A stretch of DNA of 64,000 nt from contig NOWV01000026.1 in assembly GCA_003344405.1 (NCBI GenBank), positions 310,001 to 374,000 of the forward strand, in the 5' to 3' direction. The position numbers and the translations under genes are program-made. The stretch comes from Trichoplax sp. H2 (lineage: Eukaryota; Placozoa; Uniplacotomia; Trichoplacea). Every line of letters begins with the position of its first letter. Positions within the stretch are counted from its first letter, which is position 1. Of this stretch, positions 26,731-39,227 are shown piece after piece. The notes under the pieces are model-generated. The model saw only the letters and a program-made list of their open reading frames with translations, searched no databases and was not told the DNA's origin.

Positions 26731-29700
26731 ATGGGACAAACAAGATCCAAATCCATTACTAAATTATCTCCAGAAGTATTGGAAGAATTGGAGCAAACAA
26801 CGCACTGTAAGTGGAAATAGAATTGCTCAAACGAGTAAAAATTAACCATATCACATTGTTAATCGTAGTACATTATTAGTAAAAGCCATTCTACCTTTTA
26901 ATGGGTTTGTCGTGCTCCTTCATATCCTTCGGTATATGAAGATGAAGAATTACAACAAATCAATACTTAATTAAGAATAAGGCAAGTTCTCCGCGAGTGT
27001 GTTGACTTGTTAAATCCGTAACTTCATCTTCTAGTCTGATTGGAGTCGAAATGATTAAGCAATACCGAAAAATATGGATCATAGACCTTCTTTACTTTTA
27101 TAAAATTATAAGAAATTTATTATATAAAATGTATATTTGCCCTATTTTTGCTTGCGTACTCTTTATTATAGCCAAATAGATATTTAGAACGGTAAAACAA
27201 AGGAAAGCAAAAAATTCTTATAGATATTTTTTTAAAGACTGATCACTGCTTTATTCTCATTTTATTGGGTTAAGATTGAAGAATTACAGTTGTGACCCTT
27301 CCTTTCGTCGTTAAGATTCCCAACTTCTAAAAGTGCTCCGTAGATTTAACCTTGAACATGATACTTTATAAAATATTATCAAATTTGAATATAATCTGTT
27401 CATTAGTCCAATCCAGTACGATTAATTTTTTATTTTAATTTATTGCGAAGGAATTGCTAGCGAAAATATGTTCCTATACGAGCAATAGAATTGCAACTAT
27501 TTTTATGTAGTTAATTATCTTCCAACATTATCTAGTCAACTGTTGTACATTTCTGATCGTATTTGAAGAGTTCAGTTTTTCATGTTGGATTTTATAGAGT
27601 ATACAAGAGTTTATAGTACTATTATTGCACCTATAATGATACAGCTTAATATCAGTTACCTAAAATTTCATCATTTTCTCTTATAATTTTAAGTATTGAA
27701 ATTTGGATGGCTAATCCTGCAAATTATTTTAAAATTAAAAGTTATTTCTTGTTATTTTTATCATTATCGTAATAGTTTCCAAGAAAGAAATTACTCGATG
27801 GTAAGAATGTTATCCGATAAATTGTTGAAATGACAACTGGCTAAAACAATAAATTAAAAACATACTTTTGCCAATAGAATAAATTTCAATGTACATTATT
27901 ATTACAAAATCAAATTTAATATTATTTAGGTCATATTATCAATAACGATGATGACTATACCTGACTTAGTTAACGTACGATTGAAATAGGAATAGAAAGT
28001 TCTTAAGAGATAATACCATCATCTTGTCCTAACTTTAGAATCAATCATAGAAATTTTGATTAACTACATCAATTTTAATGAATTTATTGCTACTAGTAAT
28101 CGATCATGACTACGACAGGATAGGATAATTGATAGCCATTTTATTAGATGAACTATGTAGCAAATTTATGAACACTTGAAGATTTCTATGCTATAGACCT
28201 TGTTTATTTTGCTAAAGATAGTTGATATTTTTATTCAAGGTATAAAGATTTTATTAAAGACTGCCCTTCTGGACAACTGAAGCAAGATGTAAGTTTGAAA
28301 GATTTGTCGGGTTTATATACTGTTTTATATATATCCCTATCGTAGCTATTCTTAGGAAGGGGAGTAATATCTTGATAACATTGTAAAACTTAGAGTATAT
28401 CGTAAACAGCAATATTTCCGTCAGTTATCTGTTCACGATACCGTATTTATAGTTGGTATCTACTGGCTATCAAATTAGTTGAACTTCTTTTTTACGTTAT
28501 AGTCATAGTTCAATTTTCTACGAGTAGCATTGTTTTAGTTATTATTCCTTCCTGTCCGAGCTATCTAATGCTAATATTATACCACGTATAAATCTAAATT
28601 GCATAATACTGTACATCGTATATGTGGCCGTAATTTTCATTATCTAAATGTATTATTTTAGCTATAAGTATAACATTTTACGCTGAAACCAAGCCAGAAG
28701 ATAAATATGTGTATGGTCCTTCTTAGTCGACACTTATTGATTTTAAAACATCTATTTGTCAATAGCACTCATTCCTATGCCCACAATTTATCCTTTTTGT
28801 CTATTTTGTGATGTTAATATTGCGTTTCATTAAATGTCCAAATTTTCAGCGTTTATTAATTAACAATATTAAGTGCTGTCCATACCAATCTGAAATATGC
28901 AGTATATGAAAGACAGAAATATTAAAATTTCAATCGATTTCAAGTTTACTAGATCGTTTGCAACTTTCTCGTTACTATAAAATCTAAAATGATACACTTT
29001 AAACTATCAAAAGGTTAGTTTATTAGATTCAATTACAGATTGAAGTGCAGAATTGCAGGGGTTATTTGCGAAGCTGATAGAAAGGAATAAGTGGTAAAAT
29101 TACAGCCTTATGCAAGAGCATTGGGAAGCCTTCTAAATTTCTTTACTAGAATGAAAGCTAAATGTGATTGAAATTATTTTGCAAAATACGATAATTGTTT
29201 ATGTCTAGAGATCTAAAATTTTACGATTGTATGAATTTCTACAAGAAAAATGCAAATATAAGATTATACGATATTTACTACTAAAGCTGAGTGAGGAAAA
29301 CAAAGTATAGTGGTTTAAACATTGACTTTATTACAAAGGCTTCAATGGAAATTCTTCCAACTTCGGTTATTGCAAATACTATCTTTTATACTTATATAAA
29401 ACTGAATATAAAATTTTTACCTGAATAGATGGAGTAAAGTAGCTAGCTATACGCTTGAATATTGATAAATTATATTAAACTGCTTGTAATTACAGTAGCA
29501 AAAGACAGCGAAGCTTAGTCGATGCAGATAAATTGTAATATAATAATGCTCCACAGCAATGATAATCATGATTGACTAGATCATTCAATCATCTAACAAA
29601 TGATATTTTCGAACTGAAAGTTATGATACGAGTTCTTACTTGATATATTAATTATACTACTATTTTGGTCATGATAATCTATTTAAACATTTCAAAAGAT

Positions 29701-32700
29701 TTAAGAGGACAGTGCTTTAGCTTAGCATCGATTCTCATTGACTAAATTATCGTAAACACAATAGAAACTCGACAATTCTCAATTTTGAGAATTGAATTCT
29801 TGTGCGTTGATTGACGATACTTAGACCTTATTAATTTTTGCATGACAATTTCTACAAACTGATAATGCATAACAGAAATTTTTTTAGGAATTTCAGTGAC
29901 TTTACTATAAAACCAGAGAAAGTTTCTATTATTTATACGGTTCACATTTCTTGAATTTTATCTCTTACAGTAGTTAAGAAATGGAGTGAATTGGATGTAA
30001 CGTTGAGAAAAACATTTACTTGTATTACTTAAATACCTTGCATCACTGCAATCATTGCTAAATACCATTACCTTTAATCATTACCTAGCAGCCATATAGC
30101 AAATAGAAGTATGACTAGATAGCACTTAAATTACTCTAAAAAGGTGTAATAGGATTAGTTTTTTCTCTTGTAGACCGGTTCGATTAAAATTTTAACCCAT
30201 TGATTATTTCCTTAAAAATAATATTGGTGCTGGCAGTATACATGATTATATATACATACATTAACGTGCTGAGTGCACTTAGATTTGCTTTTATAATTAT
30301 AATTAATGAACAGTCACTAAAACTAAGTTTTGCATTAACATTGATCGCATTAATTCATATTATGAATCATGATTTTTTGAAATTGTTTGTCATAACAGTA
30401 GAAATTACGTTTCTTGTGTGAAGAAAATGCGACATTGTAGATCTCTTTGGCGGCTGATATTATTGATTTCAATCCACTAAAAACTTAAGCAATACCCTCA
30501 TATTTTCGTATCGCCTCGTGCTAAATTATAAATGTTTCATTATCATTTATTTTATTACGAATGCCACTACTATACTAAATAAGAGTTCAACACTCGGACA
30601 AATACAGTAGAATAATAGAGATAGCTCAGTATGAATAGCGAAATATAATAGAATAACTCTGATGTTGCAGTAGTAATTCAATTTCTCTACTAAAAATGTT
30701 TTATAATTAAATAAAGTAAAGAATAGAAATAGAACTGTCACATATCCGTAATCAATATATTATTAGTACGGAATTATAATTGAAAAGTTTTTTAATTGTT
30801 CCATTTGGTTATTTACCAATTGGCTAATATCTGAATAGCGATAATTTAGTATCATAGTTTTTCCATCTCATCCTGAGGTAGAGAGACGCTCTATTTTCCA
30901 GTCCTAAGATAGGAACGACAGAGTAGATAGATTAGTTGGGTCGCTAGATGGTGTTTCTATAATCTCTTATTATATTTTCACATTGATTTATTGGCGTTAT
31001 TTACAATAAATCTTTAGCCAAAATTTAATGATTACCTGCAAAGTAATGAAAATTAGAATGCAGCTATCTCTCAGTTGCATTAAACTATAGTAATTGAACG
31101 TTCATAATTCTACAAATACTATTTTATGGATAACAGTAGTTTAGTTTCGGTAATTAACAGCTATAATCGTATTAGATTATCTGTCATTATTTTGAACCTT
31201 AAGTAACTCATATCGACACTTATGGTCCATAATTTAATAAATGTACTTTAATTAGCATTAAAAACTGATACTTTTTGTGTTTTATGAAGATAATTCTAGA
31301 CGTGTAAGTCATGACCAATCGATCGATATTTATCTATTTGAGCTTCATATACTTGCATGAGTGCATTTTAACTTTATTCTAAAACATTAGTACCATAACT
31401 CAAACTAGAAATAAACTTGTGGTCACACAGTCACAAGAAATTTTTTGTCATTTAAGAATCTAATCTGTATTACTACTGACACATTTCAATTTTACAAGAT
31501 AATTTTAATTCATTTCCAATGCATCCGATATTCGTTTTAGTATGCTTATGGAAGTCCATAAAATTAATTTAGTAACAACAATTAATGATTACTTTGTATG
31601 GTATCTACGATTTACAAGATATTTGTTGGATGAATTTTTACCGTTTTGTTTGCTATAGTTATTACTTTTTAAGTTACCATAAAGTCCATTATTGGATATG
31701 ATACATCGGTATTACACAAGGGTTATCATTCTTAAAAAATTTTACCTGGTGGTGTTTCACTTTACTTTAAAATCACTTAATAACGTCGCTTTTATTAATC
31801 AATATTAGTAGCAGCATTAGCGGATTACTACATTCAACTCGCGTATGTTCATTTATTTACTATCAAAGAAAAGTTTTATTTTAATTTTCATCTTTTTTGT
31901 AAGAGAGTAGAAAAATTGCGTTTTTAATGTAATGTAATTATTGAAATCATCGATACACAGATAAAGTATGATAAGATCTAATATACTGGTATATGAGACG
32001 CGCAAATTTTGTAGATTGACCGTAACTTGATATAGTACTGAAAATGATGCGTGTAAAATCAAAATTGATCGTTAATCTGGAAAATATTTTAGATAAATAA
32101 AGAAATTAATTAATATCAGCATCTTTATCTTTAAATCAATATATGAAAGTAATTATCAATCTTCAAATATTTTTGAATTTAGTCAGAAAAAATATTTCTC
32201 TAAATGCTGTATTTTAGTTTTAAATTCGTTCGATCTGATAAGGTAGAATTGTTGCGGTAAAATATATGCTTACGAAAGGAGATTGTTCTATTTTTCTATT
32301 CTGTTCAATAAGGAATTTCAACAAATATATGAACAGTTTTTTCCAAGCGGCGACGTTTCAAAATTTGCATCATTTGTCTTTAACGTTTTCGATACGGACA
32401 AGGTAAATTTTTGGCAGAGGTTACTAATGAATTGTTTGCTTGTAAATTTCGGTCGAGTATATAATAAATGACTCTATTAGTAAGCGGATTATCTTTTACT
32501 CCACATCCTAACTTAGGTCAATAAATTACAGCTGACAAATAATTACCGATACTTGCTTACTTTTCCTCAATATAGAAATAGATTCAAACAATGATATACA
32601 AATTCGATGATTTTTACATTGCAACATTTTTAAAAGTAAAAGCTAATAAGTCGAGAGAGAAATTGCTAGTAACTCTGACTGTGTTTAACTATCAGATACT

Positions 32701-34720
32701 TTAACGAAGCGTTGACTAGAGCATAACAAGAAGGCGCCTATGTTAAAGCTTCATATCTGCTGATTAAACTATGGGTCATACCATCAAGTTAAAAACTTCA
32801 TTGACCTTCAGTTTCACATTACTGAAACCAGATATAAACATTGCCACTACTAATTATTTAAAGGAATTTTAAAGTGGTACCATAGATTAGTTTAGGGTTT
32901 TAGTGCTCAGACTACAATTTGGCACATAAAATATATCAGTAGTAATATTTACATATCGTTTTAAAGTTATCAAACGAATATCTGCAGCATAATTTAATTT
33001 TGCGTTAAATAACTATGGATTTCAGTCTAATAATGCAGATAATAACAGAGTAATTTATATACTGGCATTAATGAATAATTATAAGTAATCTAATTCTTGT
33101 AAGAGCACAAACTTTAATTCTATTTAAATAATAAGCGATAGTTTGCTGTAACAGTGTTAAAATGCTGAGTCTCGTTTTGCTTCTTGGACCTGTATCATAA
33201 ATCTGGGCAATAAATATTTGTTTACAAATTATTCTTGTAGAATCATTTTATTACTTTTGCCGAATTTTTAACCGCGTTATCGATAACATCACGCGGAACC
33301 GTCGATGAAAAATTAGATTGTAAGTAAATAGATATTTTTTTTCTTTTTTTATGATACTACTACAGAAATTACAGGAATCGTAATTTTTAAATCATCATGT
33401 AATATAATTTGGCAATACTATTATGTCACATACTATTCGGTTATAACTATGGAAGATTTCAGCACTTAAATACAGTAAAAAAGTTTGTAATGAAAACGTA
33501 AAATTGCAATCGTAATTTCTTGCTAAGAAATCAATCGTATCTGTACAATTTTTCGATAAATTTCCTCTCAAAGGGGCATTTTCCCTATATGATATTGATC
33601 ATGATGGCTTTATAACAAGAGAAGAAATGACTGCTATTATTGACGCTATTTACTGTATGGTGGTGAGCAAATATAATTTAAGCTAATTTCATATGGTATA
33701 AGGGTGCATATTATACAAAAACGATGAATTGATTAATCACTGAAATTTTAAGGAGCGATTACTGTAAAAATAAAAATAAACGATGTCGCTAATTTTATCG
33801 CAAGTTTAAAATTGTAAGGCTTTATGTTTATGAGTAATAGTAGGCCCTCGCTCGTTATACTTTGCGCACTATACGATAGTATCTGTATAAGTATGTACTA
33901 GTATTTTTTACTTTACATCATATACTGTACAGTATAATTAATTAAAGCGTATATATATACAGTGTATGAATAGATAAATTTAGTTATTTTAAACGTGAAA
34001 TAAGTCTATTCTAAGGCATCATGATGCGCTAAACGTTAAAAAGTGATTAAATTGTTATTTTCTTCGATGATTTTGCAGTTAATCAATTAGTAAATGTTAC
34101 TCTTAATTAATTTACAGGGAAGTACAGACGAAATGCCTGCTGATGATAATACGCCCGAAAAGAGAGTTAATCGCATATTTTCGCAAATGGACAAGGTATA
34201 ATTGCTGCTAGATAGTTATTTGTAATGATGAGTTTCTTTTACGTCACTTAGGCTTTAATGATTATAATTACTTTGGTAAGTTTTTAGTTAATATCTATAG
34301 TAGATTTACGCGTATTAATAGTAAGAGTTTTAATTTATATCTGATAATTGTTCTGATATCCAAATATGACAAAATAGTAGGTTTATAGATTGTTTTGATT
34401 AGATTTCAAATAATAATGTGCAATATATCATACATCCCATATACTTTACCTGATTTATATATTTGCCTAATTTATGTATAACATATAAGTTATAGCTTGC
34501 TTTAAGTTAATGAATACTGATTAGATTTTGCCTATTTTCTTATAGTTTCTAAGGATACTAGTACTACATAAACTAATCAATTAAATTAATGAACACATAA
34601 ATGAATTAGGATAATGATGGAAGAATTTCACGTGATGAATTTGCTACCGGTGCAAAGCAAGACTCTTGGGTGGTTAAGGTTTTATCGTTAGATAAAGATG
34701 ATCAAGCGGATTGCGATTAA
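26731..34720 (+). CDS. NCS-family calcium sensor, paralog of the neighbouring NCS-1
   Basis: Eight exons: 26731-26806, 27776-27800, 28240-28288, 32313-32402, 33241-33319, 33574-33662, 34118-34195 and 34610-34720, giving 198 residues. Exons 2-7 have exactly the same lengths as in the NCS-1 gene (25, 49, 90, 79, 89, 78 nt) and the same phases, so the two arose by duplication. It starts MGQTRSKS, with a Gly2 suited to myristoylation. The microexon encodes FSKKEITRW, matching FTEKELQQW in NCS-1. EF1 is CPSG-type and inactive. EF2 is altered ([13 protein letters not shown], with His where Gly is usual). EF3 ([12 protein letters not shown]) and EF4 ([12 protein letters not shown]) are canonical. 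The C-terminus ([12 protein letters not shown]) is acidic and unlike NCS-1. It is therefore a diverged sensor, not a second NCS-1, and I cannot assign it to hippocalcin, recoverin or another named branch. Intron 3 is 4 kb. Confidence 0.93.
28289..32312 (+). other. Large intron 3 of the NCS paralog
   Basis: 4.0 kb of very AT-rich sequence. The matching NCS-1 intron is 1.2 kb. I found no exon in it; hydrophobic open frames at 30200-30421 and 30547-30741 look like AT-rich chance. A short near-perfect palindrome built on CAATTCTCAA lies at 29773-29794. Confidence 0.45.
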
Positions 34721-36358
34721 TTGTAGTAGTCCAAGCAACAATTACTTTTGATATTATTTATACCACCTGTACAGGATATTGAACGCTGAATGATTAAAGT
34801 CTAATTGGAAAGTCCGCCACATAATTTACTTATATTACAGTATAGGTAGCAGCAAACTGACGAAGCCTAAATTAATTATAAGCGAACGCTGTTTAATGTC
34901 TATCCATAGATCACTTAGTAATTATTTGATATAGTCATATACTCGTACCTTATCTTAAATAATTGTCATACATTGAATTTCGTCAATCCAATATACAGTA
35001 TACAAGATAAGCCATCATTCCTGTAGACGTTAAAAGAATTGCTTAACCCTTTTCCAAAAAATTATATGACTGTATCAGAAATCTGTGACCAAGAATTAAT
35101 GTTGCTGTGCATGTGCTTCTATATGCCTTAATTTCAATATTTATTCATGTTATTGTGTGAGGATATTATAGCAATACTTACTGTGTTATTCTGAAATATT
35201 AAGCTATCGAGCTTAAGGTCAACTTTACCGCATATACGTACCAACATACTCGTACGTATTTAGCTATATGCGTACCCCTAATACATATCACTGTATTCGT
35301 TATTCAGTGAAATAAAATGAACCGGCTTTATTGCTTCAATAACCCAAAATTAATGAAAATTGGTTGAAGTGCTAGCAATTATAGCAATATTCGATGTATT
35401 AACAATATGGATGGATAAACATCCATAGTTTCTCTTTAAATCTGATAATACTTTTATAGCAATACAAAGGGAATCATAATATGACGTCACGAATCACTGC
35501 TTTCATAAAAGTTGAATACGATCATGAATAAGTTTTCAGACTTTATTGGAAAATGCTGATTTTATCTACTTTAATTAAGATATAAAAAGTATTGTTGTCA
35601 AGTTACCGTATCATACTAAAATTTCTGTAGATCCTTCCATTATTTTACGTGGCTCCATGATTTAATCGTGCAGTAGTCTTTAAGGGAGATTGATAGAAGT
35701 GTAGAAGCAACCAAATAATTAAAATTACAATATTGTTTTTAACTGATCTTTAATAAGAATATCAAACCATTGTTATGGGATATTTGCATTGAGATTAATA
35801 TCCTGTGGGAAAACCTTACTTTGATTAAGAAAAAGCACAGTAGTTTGAGATTTACTAGCAATTTTCCTTAAAAATATAGCAGTTATGATATGTACATATC
35901 CAGAAATGCTCAAAACAACTATACTAATATCATTGGGCATTGTGCTTTGCTAAGTTAAAAGGTAACGTAGTTCAATTTATATAGAAATCCAATACGGAAC
36001 TAGTTCTCAATTACGGTTTATGATGCTAGTACTTAATTCGGGCACTATTCAGTAGTTGCGTTAGTAGTATATGAAAACAAATTTGACGAATTAGTATTAG
36101 TTTCTAGCATAGAGAGACCGCTAACATGGCATTTACTATACTAAAAAGGTATCACATACGTAATGTATCAACTGAATTATTGCCAAAAGTTCCTCCAATT
36201 CGATACTTCATTCCTAATATTAAAAACGTTTAGATAGATGTTAATTTGATACTTATTGAGCGCTGCTCTATGCTAGATAAATAAATCAAGGAATTAAATG
36301 TTCAGTCTTGCAATAGATGGTTTAAATTATGATTTTACAATATATTAGAGCTGCTAGT
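34721..36358. other. Convergent intergenic region
   Basis: 1.6 kb between the 3' ends of the NCS paralog and the CIMIP2-like gene. AT-rich, with no exon and no GTAC array seen, only one isolated TACAGTATAC word near 34994. Confidence 0.5.
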
Positions 36359-38136
36359 TTATAGATTACCTGGAACATGACCAGTATAGTGTGGCATAAT
36401 GCCAGAAGTTTTTGGAAAGATAACTCTCCCATCTCTAGCGCTTTTAATTTGCCTTGTTACTGTGATTGGTTTATGAGCCTCTGCGCTGCGCACTCGAGAT
36501 TCGGTATGGAATTGCTTGGTTGCCACATGAGATGAAATCGGATATGATAGACCAATTATTTCCTTCTGACGAGGCACATAACCAGTATAGCCTGATTTAT
36601 GGAATTTGTTGGGATCATCATCATCCATGTAACTAATTGGAACGGTTTTAGCGATAGACTTGCTAGTTAGCTTAATCGAGATTGCTTCGATGGAATTTTG
36701 TAATTCTTTCTCTTTTACTGCAGTTAGACGCAGCTTAGGATGACGTTTTTGATTAACTTGGCCTAATGTATAGTTGCTTCTCAGTGACTGCGTTTGTTCT
36801 ATATCGAAATCTGCGATCGCACTATCGCAAGCAGTAGCATATCGTGCACCAAACTGTTTTTGTGACCTGGGCACAAATCCTAATACGAATAAAGTATGAA
36901 CGATTACAGATTATTTTTACTTTTAACCGATAAATAAGATAACGGTCTTGTTGTGTTGATAAATTTCTAGCAACTATAACAAACCTGAATATCCTGGTAT
37001 CATATGATGAACATATTTTTGATTGCCGAAGCTTTGTTGTCTAGAGTTCACTATCTTCATAGCCTTAATTTCTTGAGATGTGGTCCAGCCGGTTGCTGTT
37101 TTTGTTACTTCTTCATTTGGTAGAGTATTTGTCAAAACTCCTTGCTGGGATCGGTTGATCTTTGGGCTGGTTAAAATTTCATGTGTTGAAGCTCCATATG
37201 TCCTGCCGATTTCATATTTAAATTGCGGACAGTAGCCACTATAACTGTTCAACAGTGATAGATCATATTATATTTGTTAGAATATTGAAGTAATCGTTCC
37301 TATGTTTGAAAGCAATATTGGATAGTATAAAATTGTAACTTAATATTTTCTGTTGAACTCTTATTTGTGTTTATTGAGAACATATTTGAAGTCATAACGA
37401 TGATAAAAGAGACTTTATAGTAGTTCACCGTATGTTGCTAGACAGCTGTGATATTGTCTAAAAATTGTAAATATCTAGTATTTTACTTTAATTAAACGTT
37501 ATGCTATCTTGGAATCGAGTAAGCATCAAACAGTACGGTATAACTGAGCCAAGACAAGTATAGCATTGAACGGTTAATACTAACTAAAATACGCCCAGAA
37601 TACTTATCAAAGCTACTGATATAACATTTTCAATTTTAGTCAAGTTTTATTCCATAATTAGTTGATGTATACTATACTAACATAATGCAATTAAAAGATA
37701 TCCACGTCGAAGGATACGTAGATCGATTAATTAGTTGCTTATATCTTGTGAATTACTATTCGTATTTATTTTTCATGAAATTTAAGATCGGAAAAGAAAT
37801 ACATTTGGAATGTTTTTTTTTATATAGTTAATTTGGTGATAATTCTAGACCGTAGTTGTTGTAAACGTGTCAGTAAAAATGTGCCGAACTGATTAAAATC
37901 TGATTACGATTTAATCAAGATCCACGTAAAGGACTCTCTTCAATTAAACTTTTTTTTTCAGTTTACTCCTTAAAATGTCCTGTTGCCTTATATCACGATT
38001 AAGCAAATATCTAAGAATACTCTACACTTTTACTTCTAAATTAAAAATAAGATTAGCTTTTAAACTATTTCGTAAATGTTCATATTTACCCTGGGGTGTA
38101 GTAAGGTTCCGCGGTTGTTAGCTTTAATCTTCCCAT
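36359..38136 (-). CDS. Ciliary microtubule inner protein 2 (FAM166) family
   Basis: Three minus-strand exons (38136-38090, 37244-36985, 36879-36359) close in phase to 275 residues. The protein begins MGRLKLTTAEPYYTPG, spliced directly onto YSGYCPQFKYEIGRTYG, which is the family signature at the N-terminus. Further motifs repeat the theme: IPGYSGFVPRSQKQFGARY around residue 90, SGYTGYVPRQKEIIGLSY in the middle and PHYTGHVPGN at the C-terminus. Proteins with this P-x-Y-[ST]-G-[FHY]-[VC]-P repeat bind tubulin inside doublet microtubules of motile cilia (established for the CIMIP2/FAM166 family). Which paralog (A, B or C) is not decided. The first exon is only 47 nt, and its GG end plus the T of exon 2 makes the Gly of PGYSGY. 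It is divergent from the SCYL3-like gene, with a satellite array in the shared upstream region. Confidence 0.9.
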
Positions 38137-39227
38137 GTTGAACTTGTGTTTCTTAGCGTTTTATTGGAAATTAGAATTTTATTCACAAATACATTCTCAA
38201 CTTAGTTAAGCATTGAACGATGATGCACAGATAGTAAAATGAAAGTTTTGCCTATTAAAACACTATCTGTATCGATTACGACGATTCAGATTGTGGCGTC
38301 CGTTTCCATGGTAACTCGGGCAAGTGTACGTACTGTACTGTACAGTACATTGCTAAAGTGTGTTATACTGTACTGTACGGTACAATATAGTGCAGTACTG
38401 TACTAGACTGTAGCTCTAGTAATTGATGGCTAGACCAGCGAATTAGATATCTCTTGCTTTAAGTATATCACGGTATGGAGAATTTTTTTGGCTTTGCTGG
38501 CGTCTAGGGCCAGGCTACAGAGGTGGAAAGAAGACTAATAATGAATTACTCCTCTAAAGCAAACATTCATTGGCATTCGTAATAGCAGAAAAGCACACCA
38601 ACAGTAGAAATAATCCTTGGTAGAACCGTAGGTATTTTTAGCTCTTCTTACAATCAATTCTGACTCTGCTCACTTACATTATCTGATTTCTTAGACCCGT
38701 TTACTCACTCTACAGTCTACAGTGTTCGCACCGTCATACTGTACTGTACTGTACACTGTACAGTACTGTACTGTATAACATTAATTCAAAATATTACAGA
38801 ACAGTACTGTACTGTACTGTATATTATCAATAACGCTGATCCGTGGTACAGAAACAGTACACTCATTAACTTGAATACAAAAAGAGAGACCTACACAGTA
38901 CTGTACAGTACTGTACAATGCCTACAATACAACATACTGTAGAGTACAGTGTATATACTGTACTATCTCCCTCTACTGTACCTCTATACTGTACAGTGTA
39001 CTGTACTGTAACTACAGTACAATACTCTATACGATACACTGTACACTGTACAGTACTGTACTGTACTGTGCAGTACAGTACTGTACTGTACTGTGCAGTA
39101 CAGTACCGTAATGTACGGTACTGTAATCACTCTTAAATAATATCTTCTTCAATAATGCAATGTCGAGATTCACCACCTCAAGGAAAATTTTCAATTAGCT
39201 ACAAGTGCTTCAACCTAATGACAGCAT
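38137..39227. promoter_or_regulatory. Divergent intergenic region with satellite array
   Basis: 1.1 kb between the starts of the CIMIP2-like and SCYL3-like genes. Apart from about 300 bp of ordinary unique sequence (38430-38720), it is dominated by the GTAC satellite, which ends about 100 bp before the SCYL3-like start codon. Confidence 0.5.
38332..39126. repeat. GTACW pentamer satellite array 3
   Basis: Three clusters (38332-38410, 38734-38820, 38895-39126) of GTAC separated by single A or T, with many orientation switches. The last cluster is the cleanest. An open frame at 38918-39136 simply reads the repeat. Confidence 0.9.

Noticed and set aside
26930-26962. A frame reading YEDEELQQ that looked like the NCS microexon
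   Set aside because: It lacks the TG/GT donor, whereas 27776-27800 gives the correct 25-nt exon FSKKEITRW with both splice sites.
38918-39136. Plus-strand open frame over array 3 (and similar ones at 59747-61031)
   Set aside because: Same satellite artefact; no splice context or family resemblance.
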